From Staphylococcus sp. M0911 (GTDB taxonomy: Bacteria; Bacillota; Bacilli; Staphylococcales; Staphylococcaceae), in NCBI RefSeq assembly GCF_003491325.1, contig NZ_CP022881.1:1116001-1180000 (forward strand): 64,000 nucleotides of DNA. The letters run 5' to 3'. The notes beneath the pieces were generated by a model. The model did no database searches. It saw only the letters and a program-made list of their open reading frames with translations, and was not told where the DNA came from. Below, piece after piece: positions 10,229 to 21,319 of this stretch. A program made the position numbers and the translations under genes. The first letter of the stretch is position 1, and every line of letters begins with the position of its first letter.

Positions 10229-11172
10229 TGCTTGATTTTGAAAAGCCACTTTTTGAAATTAGAAAGAAAATTGATTCGTTAAAAGAATCTCAAGAAAAGA
10301 ATGATGTTGATTTACAAGAAGAAATCGATATGCTTGAAGCTTCTTTAGAACGCGAAACAAAAAAAGTTTATACAAATTTAAAACCATGGGATAGAGTACA
10401 AATAGCTAGATTACCAGATAGACCGACATCTTTAGATTATATCCCTATGATTTTTGATTCATTTATAGAATTACATGGAGATCGTAATTTTAGAGATGAT
10501 CCAGCTATGATCGGCGGTATTGGTTACTTAAATGGAAAGGCAGTAACTGTTGTAGGTCAACAACGTGGTAAAGATACTAAAGATAATATTTATCGTAATT
10601 TTGGTATGGCACATCCAGAAGGTTATAGAAAAGCATTAAGACTTATGAAACAGGCTGAAAAGTTTAATCGACCTATATTCACATTTATTGATACTAAAGG
10701 TGCATACCCTGGTAAGGCAGCTGAAGAAAGAGGGCAAAGTGAATCTATTGCTACCAATTTAATAGAAATGGCTTCTTTAAAAGTACCTGTCATTGCAGTC
10801 GTTATCGGTGAAGGTGGTAGTGGTGGTGCACTTGGTATCGGTATTGCTAACAGAGTATTAATGCTTGAAAACAGTACGTACTCTGTTATTTCTCCAGAAG
10901 GTGCAGCAGCATTACTATGGAAAGATAGTAATTTGGCTAAAATTGCTGCAGAAACAATGAAAATCACAGCACATGACTTACATGAATTAAAGGTAATAGA
11001 TGATGTGATTAACGAGCCACTTGGCGGCGCACATAAAGAAATGGAGACTCAAGCGCAATCTATTAAAAAGGCGTTTGTTACTCATCTAAATGAATTAGAA
11101 CAGCTTAATAAGGAACAATTAGTTGAAGATCGCTTTAATAAATTTAGAAATATAGGTTCTTTTGTAGAATAA
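10228..11172 (+). CDS. accA: Acetyl-CoA carboxylase carboxyltransferase alpha subunit
   Basis: This 314-residue partner of AccD has an N-terminal coiled-coil region (residues ~5-50, rich in E and K). The crotonase-like domain contains [13 protein letters not shown] (~107) and [16 protein letters not shown] (~192), which hold the Gly-rich backbone of the carboxyl-transfer site. The length agrees with the family (about 314-325). The ATG overlaps the accD stop by one base (TAATG). The pair forms the heterotetrameric carboxyltransferase. The biotin carrier and biotin carboxylase are not in the window. A terminator follows. Confidence 0.96.
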   Translation: MLDFEKPLFEIRKKIDSLKESQEKNDVDLQEEIDMLEASLERETKKVYTNLKPWDRVQIARLPDRPTSLDYIPMIFDSFIELHGDRNFRDDPAMIGGIGYLNGKAVTVVGQQRGKDTKDNIYRNFGMAHPEGYRKALRLMKQAEKFNRPIFTFIDTKGAYPGKAAEERGQSESIATNLIEMASLKVPVIAVVIGEGGSGGALGIGIANRVLMLENSTYSVISPEGAAALLWKDSNLAKIAAETMKITAHDLHELKVIDDVINEPLGGAHKEMETQAQSIKKAFVTHLNELEQLNKEQLVEDRFNKFRNIGSFVE

Positions 11173-11178
11173 AGAGGA

Positions 11179-11218
11179 ATAGAGTAGTAGTCATTTTATA
11201 GACTATTACTCTATTTTT
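11179..11218 (+). terminator. Terminator after accDA
   Basis: A 12-bp stem with one wobble pair (11181-11192 with 11201-11212) and an 8-base loop is followed by ATTTTTAA. Confidence 0.8.
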
Positions 11219-11243
11219 AATATTGTTAAAATAAAAGTCAAAA

Positions 11244-11258
11244 TTAAAAACGTTTACA
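11244..11258 (+). promoter_or_regulatory. cre-like site upstream of pfkA-pyk
   Basis: TTAAAAACGTTTACA matches the catabolite-responsive consensus WTGNAANCGNWNNCW at all fixed positions except G3. It lies about 93 bases before the pfkA start. CcpA control of glycolytic genes is known in Firmicutes; the site assignment is by pattern only. Confidence 0.35.
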
Positions 11259-11293
11259 TCAATATAACTCCTTTCTTTTGATGGAAGAAGTAA

Positions 11294-12319
<1,026 letters not shown>

Positions 12320-12338
12320 ATTTCAGGAGGATTTTAAA

Positions 12339-14096
12339 ATGAGAAAGACTAAAATTGTATGTACTATTGGACCAGCTTCAGAATCAGAAGAAATGCTTGA
12401 AAAATTAATGAATGCTGGTATGAACGTGGCACGTTTGAACTTTTCACACGGAAGCCATGAAGAACATAAAGGTAGAATTGATACAATTCGCAAAGTTGCT
12501 AAACGTTTAAATAAAACAGTAGCTATCCTTTTAGATACAAAAGGGCCAGAAATTCGTACACATAATATGAAAGATGGCATCATTGATTTAGAAAAAGGTA
12601 AAGAAGTTATTGTAAGCATGACAGAAGTTGAAGGTACGCCAGAGAAATTCTCTGTTACTTACGACAACTTAATCAACGATGTTCAAGTAGGTTCATATAT
12701 TTTATTAGATGATGGTTTAGTTGAATTACAAGTTAAAGACATTGACCATGATAAAGGTGAAGTTAAATGTGACATCTTAAACAGTGGAGAATTAAAAAAT
12801 AAAAAAGGTGTTAACTTACCAGGTGTGAAAGTAAACTTACCAGGTATCACTGACAAAGATGCAGACGACATTAGATTTGGTATCAAAGAAGATGTAGATT
12901 TCATCGCTGCAAGCTTCGTTCGTCGTCCAAGTGACGTTTTAGATATTCGTGAAATCTTAGAACAAGAAAAAGCAAATATTACTATTTTCCCTAAAATTGA
13001 AAACCAAGAAGGTATCGATAATATCGAAGAAATTCTTGAAGTATCTGATGGTTTAATGGTAGCTCGTGGTGATATGGGTGTTGAAATTCCACCTGAAAAA
13101 GTACCAATGGTTCAAAAAGACTTAATTAGAAAATGTAATAAATTAGGTAAACCAGTAATCACAGCTACACAAATGCTTGATTCTATGCAACGTAATCCAC
13201 GTGCTACTCGTGCGGAAGCTAGTGACGTTGCGAATGCAATCTATGATGGTACAGATGCAGTAATGTTATCTGGTGAAACTGCTGCAGGTTTATACCCAGA
13301 AGAAGCAGTTAAAACAATGAGAAACATTGCAGTTTCAGCAGAAGCAGCACAAGACTATAAAAAATTATTATCTGACAGAACTAAATTAGTTGAAACATCA
13401 TTAGTGAATGCTATTGGTATCTCAGTGGCACATACTGCATTAAACTTAAATGTTAAAGCTATTGTTGCTGCAACTGAAAGTGGTTCAACAGCTCGTACAA
13501 TTTCTAAATATCGTCCACATTCAGACATTATTGCTGTAACACCAAGTGAAAAAACTGCACGCCAATGTGCTATTGTTTGGGGTGTTTACCCAGTAGTTAA
13601 AGAAGGACGTAAAAACACTGATGCATTATTAAATAATGCAGTAGCAACTGCAGTTGAAACTGAAAGAGTTCAAAATGGTGATTTAATTATTATCACTGCA
13701 GGTGTACCAACAGGTGAAAAAGGTACTACAAATATGATGAAAATTCACTTAGTTGGTGATGAAATTGCTAAAGGTCAAGGTGTAGGTCGTGGATCAGTAG
13801 TAGGTACTGCTGTTGTCGCTGATTCTGCTAGTGATTTAGAAGATGTTGATTTAAGTGATAAAATCATCGTCACTAACTCTGTAGATGAAACATTAGTACC
13901 ATACGTAGATCAAGCTATTGGTTTAATCACTGAAGAAAATGGTATTACATCACCAAGTGCTATTGTTGGTTTAGAAAAAGGTATTCCAACTGTAGTAGGT
14001 GTTGAAAATGCTACAAAAGAAATTAAAGATGATATGTTAGTTACTGTTGATGCAGCTAACGGTAAAGTATTCGAAGGTTATGCTAACGTACTTTAA
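12339..14096 (+). CDS. pyk: Pyruvate kinase with C-terminal PEP-utiliser-like domain
   Basis: This 585-residue enzyme converts phosphoenolpyruvate and ADP to pyruvate and ATP. Visible are [12 protein letters not shown] (start), [10 protein letters not shown] (~35), the active-site block [17 protein letters not shown] (~216) and [12 protein letters not shown] (~241), and [20 protein letters not shown] (~276). The extra C-terminal ~110 residues (from about 475) resemble the phosphohistidine swivel domain of PEP-using enzymes, a feature of Bacillus and Staphylococcus pyruvate kinases. CAGGAGG is well spaced from the ATG. It is the second gene of the pfkA-pyk operon and ends at a strong terminator. 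Confidence 0.97.
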   Translation: MRKTKIVCTIGPASESEEMLEKLMNAGMNVARLNFSHGSHEEHKGRIDTIRKVAKRLNKTVAILLDTKGPEIRTHNMKDGIIDLEKGKEVIVSMTEVEGTPEKFSVTYDNLINDVQVGSYILLDDGLVELQVKDIDHDKGEVKCDILNSGELKNKKGVNLPGVKVNLPGITDKDADDIRFGIKEDVDFIAASFVRRPSDVLDIREILEQEKANITIFPKIENQEGIDNIEEILEVSDGLMVARGDMGVEIPPEKVPMVQKDLIRKCNKLGKPVITATQMLDSMQRNPRATRAEASDVANAIYDGTDAVMLSGETAAGLYPEEAVKTMRNIAVSAEAAQDYKKLLSDRTKLVETSLVNAIGISVAHTALNLNVKAIVAATESGSTARTISKYRPHSDIIAVTPSEKTARQCAIVWGVYPVVKEGRKNTDALLNNAVATAVETERVQNGDLIIITAGVPTGEKGTTNMMKIHLVGDEIAKGQGVGRGSVVGTAVVADSASDLEDVDLSDKIIVTNSVDETLVPYVDQAIGLITEENGITSPSAIVGLEKGIPTVVGVENATKEIKDDMLVTVDAANGKVFEGYANVL

Positions 14097-14136
14097 TTAA
14101 CAGTATTTTAATTAAATAGATTGATGATGAAATCAG

Positions 14137-14178
14137 AAACACCACTTCCAAACAATTAAAATTGGAAGCGGTGTTTTT
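14137..14178 (+). terminator. Terminator after pfkA-pyk
   Basis: A 15-bp stem with one mismatch (14137-14151 with 14162-14176) runs directly into TTTTTT. Confidence 0.88.
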
Positions 14179-14285
14179 TGCTTTATAACTCGTTTTTAAT
14201 ATGATCTGTTACATCATTAGTGTATGTAAAAATATATTTTATATTAGTTAAATATGTAGACCATAAGTAATATTGATATTAAATA

Positions 14286-14340
14286 TAAAAAAGCCAGTAA
14301 ATGAATTGATGATAAATCATTTACTGGCTCATTTTTATTT
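14286..14340. terminator. Bidirectional terminator at the 3' end of cycA
   Basis: A perfect 13-bp stem (AGCCAGTAAATGA at 14292-14304 with 14317-14329) is flanked by an A-run on the left and a T-run on the right. It can stop the minus-strand permease transcript and plus-strand read-through from pyk. Confidence 0.88.
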
Positions 14341-14349
14341 TGTTAAAGA

Positions 14350-15708
14350 CTATTTAGATGCAGTACTTGCTTTTTTATATCTCCAATACATTAATCCTAA
14401 TATTACAAACCATAACGGCGTTAAATAAATTGCACGTCTAGTTGTTTCATTAACAAATAATAAACCGAATACTAAGATAAAGAATAATAAGATGACGTAG
14501 CCCATATATTTACCACCAGGTAATTTATATGTAGACGCCTTGTGTAATTCTGGATTCTTACTACTGTAATTAATATAAGCAATGATAATTAAAGCCCATA
14601 CGATTAGGAACAATACAGTAGATAATGTTGTTACATATGTGAACACTAATGTTGCATCTGGGAAAATGTAATTCAATAGTGCTGCAATTAATAATAATGC
14701 TGAAGATCCAATAATTGCTACATGTGGCACACCGTTCTTGTTAGTTTTGCTAAACGCAGGTGGTGCTTGTTTGTTATCAGATAATCCGAACAACATTCTA
14801 CTGTTTGAGAAAATACCACTATTACATGATGATGCTGCAGCAGTTAATACAACGAAGTTAATTAAACCAGCTGCAAATGGAATTCCAATAAGTGTAAATA
14901 GTTTAACAAATGGACTATTATCTGGATCGACTTTATCCCAAGGAATGATTGACATAATCACAGCTAGGGCACCAACATAAAAGATTAATATACGAATTGG
15001 TACACTGTTGATAGCTTTTGGAATAGTTGATTCAGGATCTTTCGTTTCACCGGCAGTTACACCAATCATTTCGATACCAACGAATGAGAACACTGCCATT
15101 TGGAATGACATGAAGAATCCTGATGCTCCTTTAGGAAAAATACCATGATTGTATAGATTAGTTAAGCTTGCATGTCCAAATTGCGTTTTGTATGCAAATA
15201 AGATCATAACAGCCCCAACAACAATTAACCCTATGATTGTTACAATTTTGATAATAGAGAACCAAAACTCTAATTCACCAAATAACTTAGCGCTTAGTAA
15301 GTTAAATGACATCAAAATAAGTACACAGAATAATGCACTAATCCAGTTAGGAATATGTGGAAACCAAAAACTAACATATTTAGCTACTGCGGTAACCTCT
15401 GCCATACCAGTAATTATCCAACATAGCCAATATGTCCAACCAGTAACAAATCCTGCAAATGGACCTATATATGTATTAGTTACGTCCGCAAATGATTTGA
15501 AACTTGTGTTTTGAATAATAATTTCACCTAATCCACGCATAAACATGAATAGCATGAATCCAATAAAGATGTACGTGAGTAGTATTGAGGGACCCGTCAT
15601 GGCAATCGTTTGTCCAGCACCCAGGAATAATCCTGTCCCAATAGCGCCTCCAATAGCAATTAATTGCACATGGCGATTGCTCAATTCTCTTTGTAGATTA
15701 TCAGCCAT
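14350..15708 (-). CDS. cycA: APC-family amino acid permease, D-serine/D-alanine/glycine type (CycA-like)
   Basis: This 452-residue integral membrane protein of the amino acid-polyamine-cation family has about 12 hydrophobic spans. The first contains the substrate-backbone motif AIGGAIGTGLFLGAG. Span 6 lies near VFSFVGIEMIGVTAGET, and a conserved segment reads SSCNSGIFSNSRMLFGLS. The best family fit is CycA/AapA, a proton-coupled importer of glycine, alanine and D-serine/D-alanine; substrate is inferred from family and locus. The ATG at 15708 follows GGGAGAGGT. It lies on the opposite strand between pyk and citZ, as in S. aureus. It has its own promoter and a bidirectional terminator, so it is a single-gene unit. 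Confidence 0.85.
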   Translation of the reverse strand: MADNLQRELSNRHVQLIAIGGAIGTGLFLGAGQTIAMTGPSILLTYIFIGFMLFMFMRGLGEIIIQNTSFKSFADVTNTYIGPFAGFVTGWTYWLCWIITGMAEVTAVAKYVSFWFPHIPNWISALFCVLILMSFNLLSAKLFGELEFWFSIIKIVTIIGLIVVGAVMILFAYKTQFGHASLTNLYNHGIFPKGASGFFMSFQMAVFSFVGIEMIGVTAGETKDPESTIPKAINSVPIRILIFYVGALAVIMSIIPWDKVDPDNSPFVKLFTLIGIPFAAGLINFVVLTAAASSCNSGIFSNSRMLFGLSDNKQAPPAFSKTNKNGVPHVAIIGSSALLLIAALLNYIFPDATLVFTYVTTLSTVLFLIVWALIIIAYINYSSKNPELHKASTYKLPGGKYMGYVILLFFILVFGLLFVNETTRRAIYLTPLWFVILGLMYWRYKKASTASK

Positions 15709-15738
15709 AAGACCTCTCCCTTACTTTTAGATAATTAT

Positions 15739-15767
15739 ATTATGCACTTAAATAGCTTTTTATACAA
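15739..15767 (-). promoter_or_regulatory. Candidate cycA promoter
   Basis: On the minus strand TTGTAT (15762-15767), a 17-base spacer and CATAAT (15739-15744) lie 31 bases before the cycA ATG. Four of six bases match at -35 and five of six at -10. Confidence 0.5.
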
Positions 15768-15979
15768 TTTATTTATTAAAAAAGTGTTAAAATACACTCC
15801 TAGATAATTAGTATTTTTTAATCAAGCTTGATAACCAAATAAAAACTTTGTATTCAATTTAATTTTCAAAACAATTTAAAAGGCCAAAATGTTGGTTTCA
15901 TGGTACTTAGAACATTTTTAACATTTATGTTATATATGAATCAATACCAAACTCACATATATATAGTAATTTATTTTGT
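15768..15979. other. Divergent cycA-citZ intergenic spacer
   Basis: The 348-base gap between cycA and citZ is very AT-rich. It holds one promoter near each end and no ORF with a ribosome site. No cre site (central CG) was seen. Binding sites for a citrate-responsive repressor cannot be confirmed by eye. Confidence 0.4.
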
Positions 15980-16008
15980 TTCACAAAAACTTAATAATTA
16001 GCTATAAT
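15980..16008 (+). promoter_or_regulatory. citZ-icd promoter
   Basis: TTCACA (15980-15985), a 17-base spacer and a perfect TATAAT (16003-16008) lie 48 bases before the citZ ATG. Confidence 0.7.
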
Positions 16009-16056
16009 ACTAGTTGAAAGCCATTTCATAAAGAAATAGTAAAGGGGAAATTTATC

Positions 16057-17175
16057 ATGGCAGAATTACAAAGAGGTTTGGAAGGGGTAATTGCAGTTGA
16101 AACTAAAATCAGCTCAATCATCGATAGTCAATTAACATACGCAGGATATGATATTGACGATCTTGCAGAAAATGCCCAGTTTGAAGAAATCATCTTTTTA
16201 TTATGGAACTATAGATTGCCAAATAAAGAAGAATTACAAGAACTTAAATCAAAATTATATGAGTATATGACACTTAATCCTAGAGTGTATAAACATTTTG
16301 AAGAGTACGTAACTGATAAAGTACATCCAATGGCTGCATTACGTACTTCAGTATCATACATTGCTCATTTCGATCCAGATGCTGAAGACGAATCAGATGA
16401 AAAGAAATATGAAAGAGCAATTCGTATTCAAGCTAAAATTGCATCATTAGTTACAGCTTTCGCACGTGTACGTGAAGGTAAAGAACCATTAAAACCAAAT
16501 TCAGATTTAAGCTACGCTGGAAACTTCCTATACATGTTAAAAGGTGAATTACCAACTGATATTGAGGAAGAAGCTTTCAACAAAGCTTTAATTTTACATG
16601 CTGATCACGAATTAAATGCATCTGCATTCACTGCTCGTTGTGCAGTATCTTCTTTATCTGATATGTATTCAGGTATTGTTGCTGCTGTTGGTTCATTAAA
16701 AGGACCTTTACATGGTGGTGCTAATGAACGCGTGATGGCTATGTTATCTGAAGTAGGCTCATTAGACAATGTAGATAACTATTTAGACAAAAAAATAGCT
16801 AATAAAGAAAAAATTATGGGCTTCGGTCACCGTGTGTATAAAGAAGGTGACCCACGTGCTAAGTATTTACGAGAAATGAGTAGAAAAATCACTGAAGAAA
16901 CTGGACAAAGCGAATTATATGAAATGTCATTAGCTATTGAAAAACGCATGAAGGAAGAAAAAGGATTAATTCCTAACGTCGATTTCTTTAGTGCGTCAGT
17001 TTATCACAGTATGGACATTCCACATGATTTATTTACACCAATCTTTGCAGTAAGTCGTACATCAGGTTGGATTGCACATATTCTTGAGCAATATAGAGAT
17101 AATAGAATCATGCGTCCAAGAGCGAATTACATTGGTGAAACAAATCGTAAATACGTTCCTATTGAAGAAAGATAA
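16057..17175 (+). CDS. citZ: Citrate synthase
   Basis: This 372-residue type II-like citrate synthase condenses oxaloacetate and acetyl-CoA to enter the TCA cycle. Family motifs include [15 protein letters not shown] (~184, active-site His), [12 protein letters not shown] (~216), the active-site block [16 protein letters not shown] (~256) and the catalytic Asp region [11 protein letters not shown] (~308). The length matches Bacillus CitZ (372). AAAGGGGA precedes the ATG. icd follows after 56 bp with its own ribosome site, giving a citZ-icd operon. Unlike B. subtilis, no mdh follows. Confidence 0.96.
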   Translation: MAELQRGLEGVIAVETKISSIIDSQLTYAGYDIDDLAENAQFEEIIFLLWNYRLPNKEELQELKSKLYEYMTLNPRVYKHFEEYVTDKVHPMAALRTSVSYIAHFDPDAEDESDEKKYERAIRIQAKIASLVTAFARVREGKEPLKPNSDLSYAGNFLYMLKGELPTDIEEEAFNKALILHADHELNASAFTARCAVSSLSDMYSGIVAAVGSLKGPLHGGANERVMAMLSEVGSLDNVDNYLDKKIANKEKIMGFGHRVYKEGDPRAKYLREMSRKITEETGQSELYEMSLAIEKRMKEEKGLIPNVDFFSASVYHSMDIPHDLFTPIFAVSRTSGWIAHILEQYRDNRIMRPRANYIGETNRKYVPIEER

Positions 17176-17231
17176 TCAAATCATCTATAGTATTAGGTGA
17201 ATTCAAACAAATTACTTGGAGGTCAAATTTT

Positions 17232-18500
17232 ATGACAGCAGAAAAAATTACTCAAACTAAAGATGGATTAAATGTACCAAACGAACCAATTATTCCTTTC
17301 ATTATCGGTGACGGAATCGGACCAGATATTTGGAAAGCAGCTAGTCGTGTTATCGATGCTGCAGTTGAAAAAGCATATAATGGCGAAAAACGCATCGAAT
17401 GGAAAGAAGTTTTAGCTGGACAAAAAGCATATGACAATACTGGTGAATGGTTACCACAAGAAACTTTAGACACTATTAAAGAATATTTAATTGCTGTAAA
17501 AGGTCCTTTAACTACTCCAATCGGTGGCGGTATCCGTTCATTAAATGTAGCATTAAGACAAGAACTAGACTTGTTTACTTGCTTACGCCCTGTACGTTGG
17601 TTCCAAGGTGTACCATCACCAGTTAAACGCCCTCAAGACGTAGATATGGTTATTTTCCGTGAAAATACTGAAGATATCTATGCAGGTATTGAATTCAAAG
17701 AAGGTACGCCAGAAGTTAAAAAAGTAATTGACTTCTTACAAGATGAAATGGGCGCAACAAATATTCGTTTCCCAGAAACTTCAGGTATTGGTATTAAACC
17801 AGTATCTAAAGAAGGTACTGAAAGATTAGTTAGAGCTGCTATCCAATATGCAATTGATAATAACCGTAAAGCTGTAACTTTAGTTCACAAAGGTAACATT
17901 ATGAAATTTACTGAAGGTTCATTTAAACAATGGGGTTACGATTTAGCTCATAATGAATTTGCTGATCAAGTATTCACTTGGCAACAATATGATGAAATTG
18001 TAGAAAAAGAAGGTAAAGACGCTGCGAATGAAGCACAATCAAAAGCTGAACAAGAAGGTAAAATTATCGTTAAAGACTCAATCGCTGATATCTTCTTACA
18101 ACAAATTTTAACTCGTCCATCTGAACATGAAGTTGTTGCTACAATGAACTTAAATGGTGACTACATTTCAGATGCATTAGCTGCTCAAGTAGGTGGTATT
18201 GGCATTGCACCTGGTGCAAATATCAACTATGAAACTGGTCATGCTATCTTTGAAGCTACTCATGGTACAGCACCTAAATATGCTGGGTTAAACAAAGTAA
18301 ACCCATCTTCTGAACTATTAAGTTCAGTATTAATGTTAGAACACTTAGGATGGCAAGAAGCTGCTGATAAAATTACAGACTCTATAGAAGCAACAATCGC
18401 TTCTAAAATAGTTACTTATGACTTTGCTCGTCTAATGGATGGTGCGACAGAAGTATCAACTTCAGAGTTTGCTGACGAATTAATCAAAAACTTAAAATAA
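17232..18500 (+). CDS. icd: NADP-dependent isocitrate dehydrogenase
   Basis: This 422-residue enzyme oxidatively decarboxylates isocitrate to 2-oxoglutarate with NADP+. The substrate loop [15 protein letters not shown] (~98-112) contains the Ser that is phosphorylatable in E. coli. The segment [15 protein letters not shown] follows. The metal-binding Asp residues lie in [13 protein letters not shown] (~282), and [10 protein letters not shown] and [11 protein letters not shown] form the cofactor end. The length agrees with B. subtilis CitC (423). The start follows TTGGAGG. It is the second gene of the citZ-icd unit and ends in a short, perfect terminator. Confidence 0.96.
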   Translation: MTAEKITQTKDGLNVPNEPIIPFIIGDGIGPDIWKAASRVIDAAVEKAYNGEKRIEWKEVLAGQKAYDNTGEWLPQETLDTIKEYLIAVKGPLTTPIGGGIRSLNVALRQELDLFTCLRPVRWFQGVPSPVKRPQDVDMVIFRENTEDIYAGIEFKEGTPEVKKVIDFLQDEMGATNIRFPETSGIGIKPVSKEGTERLVRAAIQYAIDNNRKAVTLVHKGNIMKFTEGSFKQWGYDLAHNEFADQVFTWQQYDEIVEKEGKDAANEAQSKAEQEGKIIVKDSIADIFLQQILTRPSEHEVVATMNLNGDYISDALAAQVGGIGIAPGANINYETGHAIFEATHGTAPKYAGLNKVNPSSELLSSVLMLEHLGWQEAADKITDSIEATIASKIVTYDFARLMDGATEVSTSEFADELIKNLK

Positions 18501-18516
18501 TAGATGATATTGAACT

Positions 18517-18547
18517 AAACGGATTGGGAAACCAATCCGTTTTTTTA
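18517..18547 (+). terminator. Terminator after citZ-icd
   Basis: A perfect 10-bp stem (AACGGATTGG, 18518-18527, with 18532-18541) has a GAAA tetraloop and is followed directly by TTTTTTATT. Confidence 0.93.
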
Positions 18548-18578
18548 TTAAGATTTTGTAAATTACTAGTGTTTCAAT

Positions 18579-18602
18579 ATCATTTTTTATAAAAAAATGA
18601 TA
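18579..18602. repeat. AT-only inverted repeat upstream of phoP
   Basis: An 11-bp inverted repeat (TATCATTTTTT and its complement) has almost no loop. A second one (AATCCAAT, 18628-18635, with 18662-18669) lies further down. Their function is not evident; they may be operator or upstream-element DNA for phoPR. Confidence 0.35.
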
Positions 18603-18724
18603 GTTTAATTAATGAAATGACAATATTAATCCAATGTTAGCTTAATATAAGTATCATTATAATTGGATTGTTAAGTTTATGTAAATTTGATGTGTAGGTA
18701 TGTTATTTGTATTTAAACATCAGT

Positions 18725-18730
18725 TATAAT
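18725..18730 (+). promoter_or_regulatory. Candidate phoPR -10 box
   Basis: TATAAT lies 32 bases before the phoP ATG. The -35 region is poor (TGTTAT at 18701-18706), as often seen in activator-dependent promoters. Confidence 0.4.
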
Positions 18731-18761
18731 AAACATGTAATTTAAATGGGGGAGGCACATC

Positions 18762-19472
18762 ATGTCACAAAAAGTATTAGTCGTTGACGATGAACAATCG
18801 ATCGTTACGTTACTTAAATATAATTTAGAAACAGCTGGATACATAGTAGAAGTAGCCTATGACGGTGAAGAAGCACTACAAAAGGTTGAATTGTCTCAAC
18901 CAGATTTAATTGTTTTAGACGTTATGTTACCTAAAAAAGATGGTATTGAAGTTTGTAAAACAATTAGATCTGATAAAAATTTAGTACCTATTCTTATGCT
19001 TACGGCAAAGGATGATGAATTTGATAGGGTATTAGGTTTGGAACTAGGTGCTGATGACTATATGACTAAACCTTTCTCACCAAGAGAAGTCGTGGCAAGA
19101 GTAAAAGCAATTTTAAGACGTTCACAATTCGTCAATGAAGTTGAACAAAGTGAAACAGATGATGAGGATATTATTATTGATTCAATCCGTATTCGTCCTG
19201 AATTTTTCGAAGTATATAAAGATGATGAGTTATTAGAACTTACGCCAAAAGAATTTGAATTATTACTTTATCTTATTGAACGACAAGGTCGTGTGATTAC
19301 TAGAGAACATATGTTGAATTCTGTATGGAATTACGAGTTCGCAGGTGATTCTCGTATCGTTGATGTCCATATTAGTCATTTGAGAGACAAATTAGAAGAG
19401 AACCCTAAACAACCTAAATTAATTAAAACTGTTAGAGGATTAGGCTATAAATTGGAGCGTCCTAAAAGTTAA
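18762..19472 (+). CDS. phoP: Phosphate-response regulator PhoP (OmpR family)
   Basis: This 236-residue response regulator has a receiver domain at residues 1-120. The acidic pair is in VVDDEQS, the phospho-acceptor is Asp53 in VLDVMLPKKDG, the switch Thr is in MLTAKDD, and the Lys is in MTKPFSPRE. The winged-helix DNA-binding domain follows (~135-233; TPKEFELLLYLIERQGRVIT, RGLGYKLE). It controls phosphate-starvation genes when phosphorylated by PhoR. GGGGGAGG precedes the ATG. The stop overlaps the phoR start by one base (TAATG). Locus and partner support PhoP over other OmpR regulators such as WalR. Confidence 0.93.
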   Translation: MSQKVLVVDDEQSIVTLLKYNLETAGYIVEVAYDGEEALQKVELSQPDLIVLDVMLPKKDGIEVCKTIRSDKNLVPILMLTAKDDEFDRVLGLELGADDYMTKPFSPREVVARVKAILRRSQFVNEVEQSETDDEDIIIDSIRIRPEFFEVYKDDELLELTPKEFELLLYLIERQGRVITREHMLNSVWNYEFAGDSRIVDVHISHLRDKLEENPKQPKLIKTVRGLGYKLERPKS

Positions 19473-21166
19473 TGTTGAAATTCCACCATCGTCTTTTAAT
19501 ATTAATTAGTACTATTACGATTATTAGTTTTATAGGTTTAGGTGCAATTGTCCACAACATGATTTATCAAACATTAACACAAAATCAGACAAAGGAACTT
19601 GAAAAAGAATCGCGTAACTATGTCAGCTTATATAACGATAATAAAAAAAGTGAGATTAAAAATATTGCTAATAATCAAGAGAATATAATCGTAATCAAGA
19701 AAAACGATAAAGTGATATTCACGACTGATGAAAAAGAAAAGATAGATAAACGTATAGATAACGAGGCAAATCCCTCACAATTGATTCATAAAAATACGAA
19801 ACTTGGTTTGAAGTATACGTTTAAAAGTCAAATTGATGATAAAACTGTTTACATAAGTGGAATTAATGATGAAATATTAGACCTGCAAAAAGAAATGTGG
19901 AAGTACCTATCAATTGTAGGTGTGATTGTATTAATTACAGTTTATCTAGCTAGTAGAAGTATCAATCGTACATATATTAGACCCATAAATGAAGTAACAT
20001 ATGCTACTTCATTATTGGCGGATGGTTATTATCATGTTCGTGTACCCGAAAGTAACGTCAAAGAAACTAAAGCATTGTTTGTAACGACAAATGAGCTTGC
20101 AAGACGGTTACAGAAATTAAATAATAGACAAAAAATCCAATCTAATAGATTAAAAACGACATTAGAAAATATACCAAGTTCAGTATTAATGATTGATAAA
20201 CATGGTGAAATTGTCGTAGCGAACTCGGCATATTATGAAGTATTTAGTCCTGAACAAAGTGTGGAAAATAAAAGTTATATTGGTTTTATCAATGATAAAA
20301 TTGAAAAGTTAATCATGGAAAGTTTTAGAACTGAGAAAGTGATTTATGATCAGATTGAAGTAGATATCAATAATGTTCACACAAAATATTTTGATGTATC
20401 ATGTGTACCAATACTATCTAAATCGAAGAAAAAGCTACAAGGTATGGTGGTCGTATTGCATGATATTACTAATTTGCAAAAGTTAGAAAACCTACGTCGA
20501 GAATTTGTAGCTAACGTCTCACACGAACTTAAAACACCGATTACTTCAATTAAAGGATTCGCTGAAACATTGATTGAAGGTGCTAAAAACGATGAAGAAT
20601 CGCTTAATATGTTCTTAAATATCATCCTGAAAGAATCGAATAGAATCGAATCACTTGTGATGGATTTACTAGATTTATCGCATATTGAGCAACAAAATGA
20701 AATAACAACGAGTTATATGAATTTATCTGAATTAGCTTATACAACGATAGATAATTTACAAAATCAAGCTCAGAATAAAAATATAACAATTGAATCTAAA
20801 ATTGAACGTGATGTTATTTTCAAAGCAAATGAAAATAAAATTGCTCAAGTTATTACCAATTTATTATCTAATGCCATCAATTATTCAACCAATGATAATA
20901 AAGTTATTGTAAGTGTGTATCGTGAAGGTAAGAGGGTTAACCTAGAAATTCAAGACTTTGGTATAGGTATTAGTGCTGAGGAACAAAAACATATTTTTGA
21001 AAGATTTTATCGAGTTGATAAAGCACGAAGTAGAGATTCCGGCGGTACTGGGTTAGGATTATCGATTACTAAGCATATTGTTGAATCGCATAATGGAAGA
21101 ATTAGTGTAATTAGTCGTTTAAATGAGGGTTCGACCTTTAAAGTGACGTTTTTCGATGAAGATTAA
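19472..21166 (+). CDS. phoR: Phosphate sensor histidine kinase PhoR
   Basis: This 564-residue membrane kinase has a first membrane span at residues ~8-30 and an extracytoplasmic region of ~110 residues. A second span lies near ~145-160 (SIVGVIVLITVYLA). A HAMP-type linker and a PAS domain (~235-330; NIPSSVLMIDKHGEIVVANSA) follow. The phospho-acceptor is His351 in VSHELKTPITSIKGF. The ATPase domain has the N-box (NLLSNAINYS), G1 (DFGIGIS) and G2 (GGTGLGLSI). It autophosphorylates and passes the phosphate to PhoP. Its start overlaps the phoP stop, and a strong terminator ends the operon. Confidence 0.93.
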   Translation: MLKFHHRLLILISTITIISFIGLGAIVHNMIYQTLTQNQTKELEKESRNYVSLYNDNKKSEIKNIANNQENIIVIKKNDKVIFTTDEKEKIDKRIDNEANPSQLIHKNTKLGLKYTFKSQIDDKTVYISGINDEILDLQKEMWKYLSIVGVIVLITVYLASRSINRTYIRPINEVTYATSLLADGYYHVRVPESNVKETKALFVTTNELARRLQKLNNRQKIQSNRLKTTLENIPSSVLMIDKHGEIVVANSAYYEVFSPEQSVENKSYIGFINDKIEKLIMESFRTEKVIYDQIEVDINNVHTKYFDVSCVPILSKSKKKLQGMVVVLHDITNLQKLENLRREFVANVSHELKTPITSIKGFAETLIEGAKNDEESLNMFLNIILKESNRIESLVMDLLDLSHIEQQNEITTSYMNLSELAYTTIDNLQNQAQNKNITIESKIERDVIFKANENKIAQVITNLLSNAINYSTNDNKVIVSVYREGKRVNLEIQDFGIGISAEEQKHIFERFYRVDKARSRDSGGTGLGLSITKHIVESHNGRISVISRLNEGSTFKVTFFDED

Positions 21167-21170
21167 ATAT

Positions 21171-21226
21171 TAAGAACCACACCCTAAAATGATTGAATTC
21201 ATAAAGGCGTGTGGTTCTTATTTTAG
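21171..21226 (+). terminator. Terminator after phoPR
   Basis: A perfect 12-bp stem (TAAGAACCACAC, 21171-21182, with 21209-21220) has a 26-base loop and a TTTTA tail. Confidence 0.8.
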
Positions 21227-21280
21227 TTCAATGAATTATGAGACAATGGTACTTAATGTTTAATGACGATACACTGTTTA

Positions 21281-21289
21281 TGCTAAAAT
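21281..21289 (+). promoter_or_regulatory. Candidate extended -10 promoter of polA
   Basis: TGCTAAAAT forms an extended -10 (TGN plus TAAAAT) 31 bases before the polA GTG start. The -35 region is weak. Confidence 0.4.
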
Positions 21290-21319
21290 ATATTTAAATA
21301 TGTGCTGGAGGTTTATAAC

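Noticed and set aside
15149..15514. 121-codon plus-strand frame opposite cycA
   Set aside because: Antisense to well-conserved membrane spans of the permease, with no start signals.
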